DNA of 60,689 bases from a marine bacterium B5-7 (GTDB lineage: Bacteria > Pseudomonadota > Gammaproteobacteria > Arenicellales > CAJQKF01): the NCBI GenBank assembly GCA_021604525.1, contig BQJD01000022.1, positions 1-60,689 of the forward strand. The letters run 5' to 3'. A program made the translations under genes and the position numbers. How positions within the stretch are numbered: the stretch's first letter is position 1; each line of letters begins with the position of its first letter. Positions 8,895 to 17,492 of this stretch are shown piece by piece. Below the pieces are notes generated by a model. It saw only the letters and a program-made list of their open reading frames with translations, had not been told where the DNA came from and ran no database searches.

Positions 8895-9677
8895 CTAGTG
8901 ATTCCGAAGTACTCTCGCAATCAAACGCGGCGCTCTTGTGAGCATGCCGAAAAAACAGCGTATATGCATTCGGACAATTTCCAGATTGTCCAACAACGGT
9001 CTGAAGTGAGAAATACCTTCAGAAGGGTAGAAAACCCGAACCGGGATATTCAAAATCTGAATTCCAGCCCACACACTTCGAACACATATTTCTATATCAA
9101 ACCCCATGTGTGTGGCGATACGACCGCTTGATGCAGTAATGATGCTCAATGTTTGTGCAACAGGATAAATACGTAAGCCACACATCGAATCTCCCACGTC
9201 ACGTGACAGGCTGTTGATGCACACCCAGAAATGAGTCAGATACCGTCCATAATATCGAATCTTGGGCATAGAGCTGTCAAAATATGGTTTGCCGAGTACC
9301 AATGCGTTCGGCAGAACCCTACTTCGTTCAAGAAATTTCGGTATCTCATTAAGGTCATGTTGGGAATCAGCATCAACCTGAATCGCATGGGTATAACCTT
9401 GTTGCGCAGCATAACGAAGTCCGGATACTACGGCACCTCCCTTTCCGAGGTTTTCTTCATGTTGAATGAGATTTAGTGCAGACAATGGCGCGTCGTTAAC
9501 TATCTGGTCACAGATATCGCTGACTACTTTCCTGACAGTTAACGGGCTACCGTCATCTACAACGATCACCGGAATATTCAGACTACAGACGTATTCGACC
9601 ACCTTACCCAGAGTATTTTCATGATTGTAGTGCGGGATGATTGCACAACAACGATATGACGCTTGCTGGTCATGCAT
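8895..9677 (-). CDS. Family 2 glycosyltransferase (dolichol-phosphate-mannose-synthase-like) of the aryl polyene cluster
   Basis: 260 residues with the GT-A fold: IIPHYNHE at the start, VVDDGSP (about 39-45), NLGKGGAV, and the metal-binding DAD at 102-104 in QVDADSQHD. The C-terminal half contains GFDIEICVRSVW and FYPSEG, as in GT2 enzymes that use lipid-linked acceptors. It probably glycosylates the polyene lipid. Its start overlaps the end of the ligase-dehydratase gene by 8 bases. Confidence 0.88.
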   Translation of the reverse strand: MHDQQASYRCCAIIPHYNHENTLGKVVEYVCSLNIPVIVVDDGSPLTVRKVVSDICDQIVNDAPLSALNLIQHEENLGKGGAVVSGLRYAAQQGYTHAIQVDADSQHDLNEIPKFLERSRVLPNALVLGKPYFDSSMPKIRYYGRYLTHFWVCINSLSRDVGDSMCGLRIYPVAQTLSIITASSGRIATHMGFDIEICVRSVWAGIQILNIPVRVFYPSEGISHFRPLLDNLEIVRMHIRCFFGMLTRAPRLIARVLRNH

Positions 9678-11367
9678 CCAGTTCGATTATCCCTTTGGAA
9701 CAGATAATACCGTTACGCATATACTGGGTTTGTAGTTGACTATCGGATACCGCTAGTGAGAGATCAAGCTGATCCAGTGGATGAAGTACTTGCATAAATT
9801 TGAGGTTGATCAGTCGACGAACATTGGGATTAACTCCAAGATATGCTTGAGCGAATCTCATTGCCCAGTGAACAAGGGCCACCCCGGGAACTATGGCTGT
9901 TTCCTGGAAATGTCCATCAAGCACATAAAGGTCCGGATCAATCAATATTTTAATTCTTACTGAACTCACATCCCGATTAACTTCAAGAACGCTCGGCAGA
10001 AATCGGGCACCTTCAGTGAATGCTGCAGATAAAAGACCATGATCTATCTTTCCCTGGGCGTTTACTGGTAATGCCCCCAGATATCGAATAACACGAGGCA
10101 CCAGTACTGCCTCCAGGGATTCGGCAAGTACATGACGAAGCAACCGGTCGACGTGTTGCTTTCCTTCAGAACGCAGTATCCCGAGTCCCTTCTCCGTTAA
10201 TACGACAGCGAGTGCAACACTAATGCGCATATCTTCATGTAACTTGGCTGTACAGCTCTCAACACATTCGATTTGCTGAACTAAATTTTCAATCTCCTGT
10301 AATGAAACGCGTTTACCTTCAACCTTGACTACCCGGTCGACTCGACCTACTAATTTGAAAGACTGACCAACCGACTCAACCAGATCGGAGCTTAAATACT
10401 TACTCGCAACTTCCCTGGCATGATAGTTTGCCTGAATGGTGAGTCTGCCTTCGGTTATTTGCAAATCAACCCCGGGCAATGCTTCCCAACTGCTGTCAAT
10501 ATCGGCACGACGGGTTGCAACGGCACCAGTTTCCGAACTTCCATATATCTCATGGACGGGACACGAAAGAAGTTTACTGACAATCGATGATTTCTCATTA
10601 TCAAGAGGTGAACCGGCACTGAATACCCGGTCGATCTTCACTGGATGATCATAAAGATCCACCAGGTTGGCAAGCGCGAAACTTTTACTTGCACGATGAA
10701 TATATGTCGGACTTGAAATCAGGCAGATTTTTCGATTGACTGTGTTATCGAGTGTTGAGATATCAGGGACAGGAAAGGGCGCAGCCTGAAGAACGCGTGC
10801 TCCACACGACAATGGCCACAATACGCCAAACATGAGACCGTACATATGGTGATGGGAGACCATCGATACCGTCACGATACTATCGTTAAGTGACCACTTT
10901 CCCTGAAGTGTAGACGCCTCTTCAAGAAAAGTATGGAGATACCGACTCAATTGTTTGCGAACACCGGTGCTTCCCGACGTCAAAACAATAATAATTCCGG
11001 GGCGAATATCGGGCAAAGACTCATCATCCATATCGTTTAGCGTTATAGAAGAATGATCCTGATTATTTGTGAAATAAAGGCCCACCTGCCGAACCATCAC
11101 ATCTGTGGAAATCAGACTGGGAGCCAATTGTTTGGTCGAGTGAGCATCTGGTAATAGCGTGATACTGCCGCCACCCAGGGTAACCCCATAAAGACAAACA
11201 CTGAACCAGAAAATATCCGGTTCGTGCAACAACCAATCCCCGCCACCGTGATAGGCAACGTAACGAGCCATCGCAGCAATATGACGTCTAAGACTTGTAG
11301 CGTCGAGCGTACCCTCACATACAGTGGTTGTTTCAGCAACAAGTTGCGATAGCTCAAGTCTTGTCAT
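9670..11367 (-). CDS. Fused acyl/aryl-AMP ligase and ApeI-like thioester dehydratase
   Basis: 565 residues with two domains. Residues 1 to about 450 form an AMP-binding ligase: P-loop TSGSTGVRK (130-138), YGSSETGAV, and GRVDRVVKVEGKRV. Residues from about 465 form a FabZ/ApeI-like hotdog domain with GHFQETAIVPGVALV, where His486 matches the catalytic His of dehydratases. The ligase should activate the aromatic starter acid and load it on an ACP (role of ApeH); the hotdog domain should remove water during chain extension (role of ApeI). In E. coli these are separate genes. The start overlaps the preceding gene by 4 bases (ATGA). Confidence 0.88.
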   Translation of the reverse strand: MTRLELSQLVAETTTVCEGTLDATSLRRHIAAMARYVAYHGGGDWLLHEPDIFWFSVCLYGVTLGGGSITLLPDAHSTKQLAPSLISTDVMVRQVGLYFTNNQDHSSITLNDMDDESLPDIRPGIIIVLTSGSTGVRKQLSRYLHTFLEEASTLQGKWSLNDSIVTVSMVSHHHMYGLMFGVLWPLSCGARVLQAAPFPVPDISTLDNTVNRKICLISSPTYIHRASKSFALANLVDLYDHPVKIDRVFSAGSPLDNEKSSIVSKLLSCPVHEIYGSSETGAVATRRADIDSSWEALPGVDLQITEGRLTIQANYHAREVASKYLSSDLVESVGQSFKLVGRVDRVVKVEGKRVSLQEIENLVQQIECVESCTAKLHEDMRISVALAVVLTEKGLGILRSEGKQHVDRLLRHVLAESLEAVLVPRVIRYLGALPVNAQGKIDHGLLSAAFTEGARFLPSVLEVNRDVSSVRIKILIDPDLYVLDGHFQETAIVPGVALVHWAMRFAQAYLGVNPNVRRLINLKFMQVLHPLDQLDLSLAVSDSQLQTQYMRNGIICSKGIIELDA

Positions 11368-11918
11368 GGATTAATTTCGTGAACAGCTTTTTTCATTCTT
11401 ACTCGACGGTATAGAAACTCACCGGCAGCGAATCCACCCACAAAAAGATAGGCACCGAGTCCATTCCACCATATCCATAAAGTCAGGTTGCCGTGTAGCG
11501 CGGTTAGTAGAGAGAGAATCAGATTAACCAGGAAGATTCCACACCACACAAGAGTCAATCTACGCATGTATCGTTGTTTATGACTAACTGCAATATCTTC
11601 CGGTGGTGCCAGACGTTCAATGACAGTTGGCGGTTGAACCCAGCTATAGAACCAAATGATTAACAGCGCGAGATTTACAAAAACAGGATAGTAAAGAGTT
11701 GTTCGATTTGAACCGATTGCAATGAGTACTGCAAAGAAGATAGCAATTACTCCTTGCAATACAACAAAGCCAGATCTCGCGCCTGCCAGACGAAGCGCAC
11801 CCACAGCAAAAAGAATAGCCACGATCCATGTGGAATCAAGCCCCTTCCACCAGATAAAAAACGGAAGTAGCGCCGTCAGTGAAATAGCAAGCGCACTACA
11901 TACCTTTTTGTAGTTCAC
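11364..11918 (-). CDS. COG4648-type membrane protein of the aryl polyene cluster
   Basis: 184 residues, almost entirely hydrophobic, with five to six predicted transmembrane segments (first near residues 7-25) and a basic cytoplasmic C-terminus (YRRVRMKKAV). Small polytopic proteins of this type are found next to the ACP and ligase genes in aryl polyene clusters; their function is not known. The start is GTG with a poor ribosome binding site, 13 bases after the ACP stop, suggesting coupled or weak translation. Confidence 0.78.
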   Translation of the reverse strand: MNYKKVCSALAISLTALLPFFIWWKGLDSTWIVAILFAVGALRLAGARSGFVVLQGVIAIFFAVLIAIGSNRTTLYYPVFVNLALLIIWFYSWVQPPTVIERLAPPEDIAVSHKQRYMRRLTLVWCGIFLVNLILSLLTALHGNLTLWIWWNGLGAYLFVGGFAAGEFLYRRVRMKKAVHEINP

Positions 11919-11931
11919 CGTCGTTCGTGGA

Positions 11932-12177
11932 TCAGGAACCCAACAGCTCAGTCATTTTATCTACAATATCATTGACGGTACGCACCTCGCGAAACTTTTC
12001 CGGAGACAGTCTTTTACCAGTCTTCTCCCGCAAACTTGCAAGCAAATCGATTGCGTCAATACTGTCAATATCCAGATCCGCATAAAGATCCGTTTCGGGA
12101 TGAATTTGGTCAGGATCCAACTCGAACATATCGACCAGAATTTGGCGAAGCTCCTGAAAATATTCTTCTTGACTCAT
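11932..12177 (-). CDS. apeF: Acyl carrier protein of the aryl polyene cluster (second)
   Basis: 81-residue acidic ACP. The phosphopantetheine attachment site is Ser39 in LDIDSIDAIDL. I chose the ATG at 12177 (preceded by GGAG at good spacing) over a GTG at 12195 because it gives a normal ACP N-terminus. It lies directly downstream of another ACP gene, as apeE and apeF do; the symbol follows this order and the sequence does not prove which is which. It should carry the growing polyene chain. Confidence 0.85.
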   Translation of the reverse strand: MSQEEYFQELRQILVDMFELDPDQIHPETDLYADLDIDSIDAIDLLASLREKTGKRLSPEKFREVRTVNDIVDKMTELLGS

Positions 12178-12191
12178 TACCTGCTCCGAAA

Positions 12192-12455
12192 TCACGCCGG
12201 TGATGCCAGTTCGCTCTCGACAAAGTTTGCGAGAGATCGTGCAGTCTCAAAATGTTCACGAACCTCCTCTGTTCGCCCTTTAAGATTGAGCTTGAATCTT
12301 TCCTGTAGTGCAACCCCAAGCTCAAGGGCGTCGATGGAGTCCAGCCCCAAACCGTCACCATCAAAAAGACGTTGATCCGGATCGACATCATCCGCCGTCA
12401 TGTCTGGTAGATTCAAACTGGTGACGATCAACTCCTGTATCTCACGTAATATCAT
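12192..12455 (-). CDS. apeE: Acyl carrier protein of the aryl polyene cluster (first)
   Basis: 87-residue ACP with the modified serine at Ser40 in LGLDSIDALEL. A Shine-Dalgarno AAGGA lies 6 bases before the ATG at 12455. It is the first gene after a 288-bp gap in the cluster, so a second promoter may begin here. Two distinct ACPs are normal for these systems, one probably for starter loading and the other for extension. The symbol follows gene order. Confidence 0.85.
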   Translation of the reverse strand: MILREIQELIVTSLNLPDMTADDVDPDQRLFDGDGLGLDSIDALELGVALQERFKLNLKGRTEEVREHFETARSLANFVESELASPA

Positions 12456-12743
12456 TCCATTTCCTTAATTTTGTATTCGCCCTTGTAAATGAAGTCCACA
12501 TCACATCCCATAGATTTATCCGGGAAAATTATGGCCTGATTCTAGCAGAATCAATCACATAATTACCCTGATTATGTATATGTATATGAACTTCAACGAG
12601 AACCGGACCCGACTGTAGATTTATATCCTATTGTAAAACCTAACCATATTTATGCAGCTTGGGTCCGGTATTGTGCGCACATGGTGCTGTTACTCTTTCC
12701 CAAAACCAATTCGGTGGCAGATTGGTTGATTCTCATACTAGGT
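12456..12743. promoter_or_regulatory. Intergenic region inside the aryl polyene cluster with several inverted repeats
   Basis: No convincing gene is present in this 288-bp gap, the only long one in the cluster. It contains GATTCT-AGC-AGAATC (12538-12552), ACATAAT-7 bases-ATTATGT (12557-12577) and a 9-bp inverted repeat with a 50-base loop, ACCGGACCC (12602-12610) and GGGTCCGGT (12661-12669). On the minus strand, TTGATT and an AT-rich hexamer about 17 bases away could form a promoter. I infer a second promoter with operators for the genes from the ACPs to the flavoprotein; the large hairpin could attenuate transcription arriving from upstream. Confidence 0.45.
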
Positions 12744-13523
12744 TCACTTCACTGTCGAGGATTCAAGGTGCTCAACAAACCAGCATTCAAGCCACCCTGT
12801 CAGACTCCGCGAACGAAGCGAGTTGGGTTCCCGTGATTGTCTGCAATGATCGATATTAAGACATGGCTCAACCACGATTCGATAGTTAATTTTTTTCTCC
12901 GGTATTCGATACCAGTGATCTCCCTTGGCCAGGGAATGTGGATTACAGTGAATAAGTACGGGTCTTAATGGGGCACTGGATAAAAGTATGATGCGAGCAG
13001 TGCCTCGTAGAAAAACTGGCCGTTGACCCCGTCGTGTCCGCGTGCCTTCTGGGAAGATAATCAATGAGCGCCCACTTTCCAATCTTCTGGCGCATTCTTT
13101 GACCAATTCCTCTGCAGAATCATTTCGAATATAGTCCGCCAGCCAAACCTGCAACGATACAAAAGGATTTCGCGATAGTTGCTGCTTGATGACGCAATCG
13201 ACATTAGGCAATCTGGATATGAGTATGACCACATCTAGCAATGATGGATGGTTGGCAATAATGAGTTGTCCAGGATGGCGCAATTCAGCGTCGTTGGTGA
13301 TTTGAACGCTTAATACACCCAACCACTCAGCAGCTTTCAGAAACATGGCAAATGAAATCTGCACTGATTTTCTGAAACAGCGCACTCGCAGTTTTGGGGA
13401 AAAGAACAAAATGATCGAAAGAGGAAACATCACAAGTGCCATCAAAACAATGCTACCTGCACCAAATACAACATACAGCAGTGCTGTCGCTATCAGTCTC
13501 CAGATACGATCAGGCGTCCACAT
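12744..13523 (-). CDS. PlsC-family 1-acyl-glycerol-3-phosphate-type acyltransferase
   Basis: 259 residues. An N-terminal hydrophobic region (about 8-45) precedes the catalytic motif NHPSLLD (His92, Asp97), then the substrate motif FPEGTR (about 157-162). It is a membrane-associated acyltransferase and should act in building the lipid anchor of the polyene. The frame is open to 13592, but the ATG at 13523 (MWTPDRIWRL) gives a normal N-terminus and a 14-base overlap with the chain-length-factor gene. Confidence 0.85.
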   Translation of the reverse strand: MWTPDRIWRLIATALLYVVFGAGSIVLMALVMFPLSIILFFSPKLRVRCFRKSVQISFAMFLKAAEWLGVLSVQITNDAELRHPGQLIIANHPSLLDVVILISRLPNVDCVIKQQLSRNPFVSLQVWLADYIRNDSAEELVKECARRLESGRSLIIFPEGTRTRRGQRPVFLRGTARIILLSSAPLRPVLIHCNPHSLAKGDHWYRIPEKKINYRIVVEPCLNIDHCRQSREPNSLRSRSLTGWLECWFVEHLESSTVK

Positions 13524-14235
13524 GCGACCAATACCATCCGTTGTTGCCGATAAATGTATCCGCTTTCCGTGTAATAAATGACAACCACTCAAGCGTTCGG
13601 GGAAACGTTAAATTTCCTTGCGAATAATCAGATTTCCGTTCAAGCAATACAGATGAAGGGGCATCTTTGTTCAGGACAACACCTACCATGTGTTCGGGTG
13701 CCGGCCCGCCACACCAGTTCGCATAGTGATGATCTATTTCCGGCTCAAATATCAGCACCAGGACTCTTTTTGCCGAGTCCAGTTCGCTTAACGCCTCAAT
13801 AAGCCCGATTTCAAGACTGCCATTACATCCCGTGCTGGCCCCGCCCCGACATGGCAATCCGAGGTTGATACAAACCTGACCGAGTATATGATTATGAACG
13901 GAAGCCGCAAATTTCTGCGGAGAAACTGCCCTCCCGGCAACGACGCTTTCGATTAAAGCATCATTGTTTTCAAGCTCACCAAATTCACTCACTGTCACCA
14001 CGGAAAGGGATTGGACGTCTGGTTTACTGCCAAGGAGTTGCCTTGAAATCGCGACGGCTGCATTGCCCAAACTACCGGCTCGGCGCAGCATCATGGGATT
14101 TATTCCTGGAACCCTTTCCACGCTGATTTTCTTCGATAATTCTTGGGGATTAGCGAGCCATTGACGCCAATCGGACTCCGAAGCTAGATCGCCCGCTCGT
14201 GCTGCCCAGCTTTCAATCGGTATTATAAAACGCAT
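13510..14235 (-). CDS. apeC: Beta-ketoacyl synthase chain-length factor
   Basis: 241 residues, about half the length of a full ketosynthase, beginning MRFIIPIESWAAR, as in the Ketoacyl-synt_2 family. The conserved HNHILGQ and RGGASTGCNGS regions are present, but the second catalytic half (the two His motifs) is missing, so it should not condense by itself. In E. coli the equivalent ApeC pairs with the ketosynthase ApeO and sets chain length. The ATG at 14235 overlaps the PPTase gene by 23 bases. Confidence 0.82.
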   Translation of the reverse strand: MRFIIPIESWAARAGDLASESDWRQWLANPQELSKKISVERVPGINPMMLRRAGSLGNAAVAISRQLLGSKPDVQSLSVVTVSEFGELENNDALIESVVAGRAVSPQKFAASVHNHILGQVCINLGLPCRGGASTGCNGSLEIGLIEALSELDSAKRVLVLIFEPEIDHHYANWCGGPAPEHMVGVVLNKDAPSSVLLERKSDYSQGNLTFPRTLEWLSFITRKADTFIGNNGWYWSHVDA

Positions 14236-14941
14236 CGTCGTCTTTGATGGAAAATACAAAACCAGGCTGGCGGGAAATGTCATCGAAAGACAAATCGTAA
14301 CATGCAATCCGTGACTCCATTCGTACAGCGCTCTTTCGTCGACACACAGCGCTTACCCATGCCGAATCCACCATGACGTCTATATTGAGATCATTGTTGT
14401 GAACACCTGTATTACAAGCATGGTTTAATCGCGGGTGATACAAACAGTTAAATATGGAGCGCCGGTAGAATTTTGAATAGGCTTCGCGCGCAGTCCAGAT
14501 CGCCAGGAAGCGTTGTTTGGTTTCAACGTCGGACGATTCACCGTTTTGGCCTATTATCCAGTTGATGTCTGATTCATTAAATACGTTCAGCATAATCTTG
14601 CGCCACGACACCGACACATCGGCGCATTCCACGTCGACGCCAATCTCACCAAAGTCACTAAGGGCAACCGCAGCGAAGTGTTTTGAGTGTGCAATACTCA
14701 GTCCAAGTGATGACTTTCCATCCTGGTATCGAGGCCCGTTGCGATGCCATGACAGGGGACGGACAGAACGTTGCATATGCTTTTGCAACGCGTAGCGCAT
14801 CAGACGACGACTTACGCTCACTTCACGATGTCGCTTGATGCTTTCGCACTGTTTCAATACAGTTGTTTCATCCTTCGAAAGTGGCGTCTGCCTTATAACC
14901 TCTGGGGGAGATTCAAGACTGCATAAAACCAGCACATCCAT
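14213..14941 (-). CDS. Sfp-type 4'-phosphopantetheinyl transferase
   Basis: 242 residues. Family motifs are intact: LSIAHSKHFAAVA, GVDVE (Asp103, Glu105, magnesium binding) and WTAREAYSK (Glu153, Lys157). It should attach phosphopantetheine from CoA to the two ACPs encoded nearby, making the cluster self-sufficient for ACP activation. It sits between the ketosynthase and chain-length-factor genes; the following gene overlaps it. Confidence 0.9.
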   Translation of the reverse strand: MDVLVLCSLESPPEVIRQTPLSKDETTVLKQCESIKRHREVSVSRRLMRYALQKHMQRSVRPLSWHRNGPRYQDGKSSLGLSIAHSKHFAAVALSDFGEIGVDVECADVSVSWRKIMLNVFNESDINWIIGQNGESSDVETKQRFLAIWTAREAYSKFYRRSIFNCLYHPRLNHACNTGVHNNDLNIDVMVDSAWVSAVCRRKSAVRMESRIACYDLSFDDISRQPGFVFSIKDDDAFYNTD

Positions 14942-14987
14942 AGTTACAACAGGCGTTGTTTAAACGAATGCGGGGTAAGTCGTTGTG

Positions 14988-16253
14988 TCATTGGCTATCG
15001 CCCGAACCCGACGGACCAGTGCCGTCATATCGGGAAAATATAATCGATGTGTTTACGCCACCAAAGGCAAAATTGTTGGTCATAAATCGTTGGCATGATA
15101 ATTCAACACCCTCGGATCCCATGATGTAATCAAGCTTTCCACATTCGGGATCAATATTCTCCAGCATACGATTGCCTGCAAACCATCCGTGATTCATCAT
15201 TTCAATACCAAGCCAGGCTTCCAGTGCACCACAGGCGCCCAGCGTATGGCCGAAGTAACCCTTTAGTGAACTGACAGGCACATGCCGACCCAAGGCGCTC
15301 TCAGTGGCATTGGATTCGGCGATGTCACCAGTTAACGTGGCCGTGGCGTGTGCCGATACATAATCTATCTGTCCCTGTTCAAGATTGGCATCAGCCATTG
15401 CCATGCACATTACCCGTTGCATGGTCTCAGCCGTTGGTTGTGTTACATGACGACCATCGCTGTTGGTCGCAACACCTTCAACCTCCGCCAGAATCGTCGC
15501 GCCACGCGCTAACGCATGCTCAAGAGATTCCAACACGACCGCTGCGGAACCTTCGCCAATGACCAAGCCGTCACGGTTGGCGTCGAACGGTCTAGGCGTT
15601 TCATCTGGCGTGTCATGCTTCGTTGAAGTGGCATACAGCAGATCGAATACCGCAGCATGGGTTGGCTCCAGTTCATCAGCACCACCGGCGATCATGATGT
15701 CCTGGTATCCATGCCGAATCGCCTCCGTTGCGAACACGATTGCCTGGCTACTGGATGTACAGGCACTGCTGGTTGGAATTAATCTCCCCTTCAGTCCAAA
15801 GTACATCCCGACGTTCGCCACAAGTGTATGCGGCATCATTCGGATATAACTGGTCGCACTCAACGTACCGAGAGAACGATTGATAAGTACTCCACCAAAC
15901 TCAAGTACCGCTTCGACGCTTCCCGACGATGAGCCGAATGCGGCACCCGTAGCACCGCTTTCAAGAACTGGATCACTCAATAACCCCGCCTGGTCTACAG
16001 CCGATACTGCTGCGGCTATGGAGAATTGCGCCGAGCGTCCCATACCTCTTTTATGTTTACGCTTGATAACGGCAGATTGTTGAAAATCCACGACAGGCGC
16101 ACCCAGCAGGCAACCAAGACCCTCAATATCACTCCACTGGGGCATGTAGCGAATCGCACTATCGCCATTTTTAAGGCGTATACAAATTGACTCCCAGTCC
16201 GAGCCCAAGGCGCTCACCCCACCCATACCAGTGACGACAACCCGACGTCTCAT
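14988..16253 (-). CDS. apeO: Beta-ketoacyl-ACP synthase of the aryl polyene cluster (FabF-like)
   Basis: 421-residue FabF-type ketosynthase. It starts RRVVVTGMGGVSALG, has the active-site Cys165 in SSACTSSSQ and the two catalytic His regions VSAHATAT and YFGHTLGACGA. This is the likely chain-extending partner of the chain-length factor two genes downstream. Its start overlaps the ketoreductase stop by 4 bases (ATGA). The symbol is assigned by analogy to the E. coli cluster order. Confidence 0.88.
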   Translation of the reverse strand: MRRRVVVTGMGGVSALGSDWESICIRLKNGDSAIRYMPQWSDIEGLGCLLGAPVVDFQQSAVIKRKHKRGMGRSAQFSIAAAVSAVDQAGLLSDPVLESGATGAAFGSSSGSVEAVLEFGGVLINRSLGTLSATSYIRMMPHTLVANVGMYFGLKGRLIPTSSACTSSSQAIVFATEAIRHGYQDIMIAGGADELEPTHAAVFDLLYATSTKHDTPDETPRPFDANRDGLVIGEGSAAVVLESLEHALARGATILAEVEGVATNSDGRHVTQPTAETMQRVMCMAMADANLEQGQIDYVSAHATATLTGDIAESNATESALGRHVPVSSLKGYFGHTLGACGALEAWLGIEMMNHGWFAGNRMLENIDPECGKLDYIMGSEGVELSCQRFMTNNFAFGGVNTSIIFSRYDGTGPSGSGDSQ

Positions 16254-16987
16254 GCCAGCCCACCATTAACCGAGATAACCTGGCGAGTCACATAGCCAGC
16301 ATCTTCTCCAAGCAGATAGCTGACCGCCCCGGCAACTTCATCCACTGTTCCTGCACGCCTGATGGGTACATGTTTCAATATTTCAGCCATTAATTCCGGT
16401 TTGACCATATCCGTTTCTATTATGCCCGGAGCGACACAGTTAACCGTAATCTGGCGTTTCGCCAGTTCCACTGCCAATGCCTTGGTAGCTGCAATCACAC
16501 CGCCTTTGGCAGCACTGTAATTCACCTGACCACGATTTCCAATAAGACCGGAAACCGATGCGATAGTGATAATTCGCCCGGCGCTTCGCCGGCGAACCAT
16601 GGGCATTACAACTGGCTTCAGTACATTGTAAAAACCATTTAGACCGACATCGATCACATTATCCCACTCACTATCTGTCATCGCCGGAAAAGCCGCATCA
16701 TGGGTGATGCCCGCATTACAGACGACACCGTAGTAAGCTTCGTGCTCTTCAATATCGGTTTCAAGAGCGTGTCGCGCCAGATCCCGGTCACAGACATCAA
16801 AAACCAGCACCCGGGCACTTACGCCCATAGCACGAGCGGCGTCTGCGGTACTTTCGGCAAGTGTGCGCTGCTGCCGACAATGCACGACAACATTAAATCC
16901 ATCGCGCGCTGCACGTAGTGCCACCGCCCGACCAATTCCACGACTCGAACCGGTAACCAGCACCCATTTATCAGTAAACGTATCCAT
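16250..16987 (-). CDS. apeQ: 3-ketoacyl-ACP reductase (FabG-like)
   Basis: 245-residue short-chain dehydrogenase. NADPH motif TGSSRGIG is at 12-19, NAG at 91-93, and the catalytic Ser144, Tyr157 and Lys161 are in place (YSAAKGG). It should reduce the 3-keto group after each condensation. It follows the dehydratase gene by 8 bases and overlaps the ketosynthase gene, as in other aryl polyene clusters. Confidence 0.9.
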   Translation of the reverse strand: MDTFTDKWVLVTGSSRGIGRAVALRAARDGFNVVVHCRQQRTLAESTADAARAMGVSARVLVFDVCDRDLARHALETDIEEHEAYYGVVCNAGITHDAAFPAMTDSEWDNVIDVGLNGFYNVLKPVVMPMVRRRSAGRIITIASVSGLIGNRGQVNYSAAKGGVIAATKALAVELAKRQITVNCVAPGIIETDMVKPELMAEILKHVPIRRAGTVDEVAGAVSYLLGEDAGYVTRQVISVNGGLA

Positions 16988-16995
16988 GTGATGAC

Positions 16996-17463
16996 CTAAG
17001 CCTGCCCGGTTGATGCCGCATGTTCGACAGAATCAGGCCAATATTCAGTCTCGTAGACCGATAGAACTCCACTGGCAATTTTCCGGCCAGCCAGCCAGGC
17101 ACAGCCTTTGAAATTCCCAAGCTTATCCAGTTGCAGAATTTCTTCCACATGCAGATCAAGACGGTCTTCTACTGAGGGCAAAACATCCTCAAATTCCATC
17201 CGCCGACAGCCGAGCAAAAGGCCATGAAGATATTGATCTCCAGCCGTAAGACGAAGATAACCCGCAAGAGTTGCAACAGCCTGGGCAATATATTCGAGCA
17301 GAGCCCATGCAGGAAGATGACCATCCATCAAGAACGGATTGTCGCGACGAACATATCCGACACAGTGCGCGGTACGGTCGGCCACGCTAACCAACTCGTC
17401 AATGAGCAGCATTGATCCACGATGTTCAATCAGGCTTTCCGGTCGAGGAAGACAATTGTTCAT
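16996..17463 (-). CDS. apeP: ApeP-like 3-hydroxyacyl-ACP dehydratase (hotdog fold)
   Basis: 155 residues. A hotdog protein with HRGSMLLIDEL at the start and GHLPAWALLEYIAQA in the central helix, which resembles FabA/FabZ helices but is specific to the ApeP group. It should dehydrate 3-hydroxyacyl-ACP to the trans double bond of the polyene, alongside the ApeI-like domain fused to the ligase. It lies 29 bases after the ketosynthase gene. Confidence 0.85.
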   Translation of the reverse strand: MNNCLPRPESLIEHRGSMLLIDELVSVADRTAHCVGYVRRDNPFLMDGHLPAWALLEYIAQAVATLAGYLRLTAGDQYLHGLLLGCRRMEFEDVLPSVEDRLDLHVEEILQLDKLGNFKGCAWLAGRKIASGVLSVYETEYWPDSVEHAASTGQA

Positions 17464-17492
17464 GACAAATTCCTTTTTGCGAGCATCTGGAT

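Noticed and set aside
3345-12562. The 12-mer TCAATCACATAA shared by 3345-3356 (after the last polyene gene) and 12551-12562
   Set aside because: In 60 kb about a hundred 12-base pairs are expected by chance, so the match has no weight on its own.
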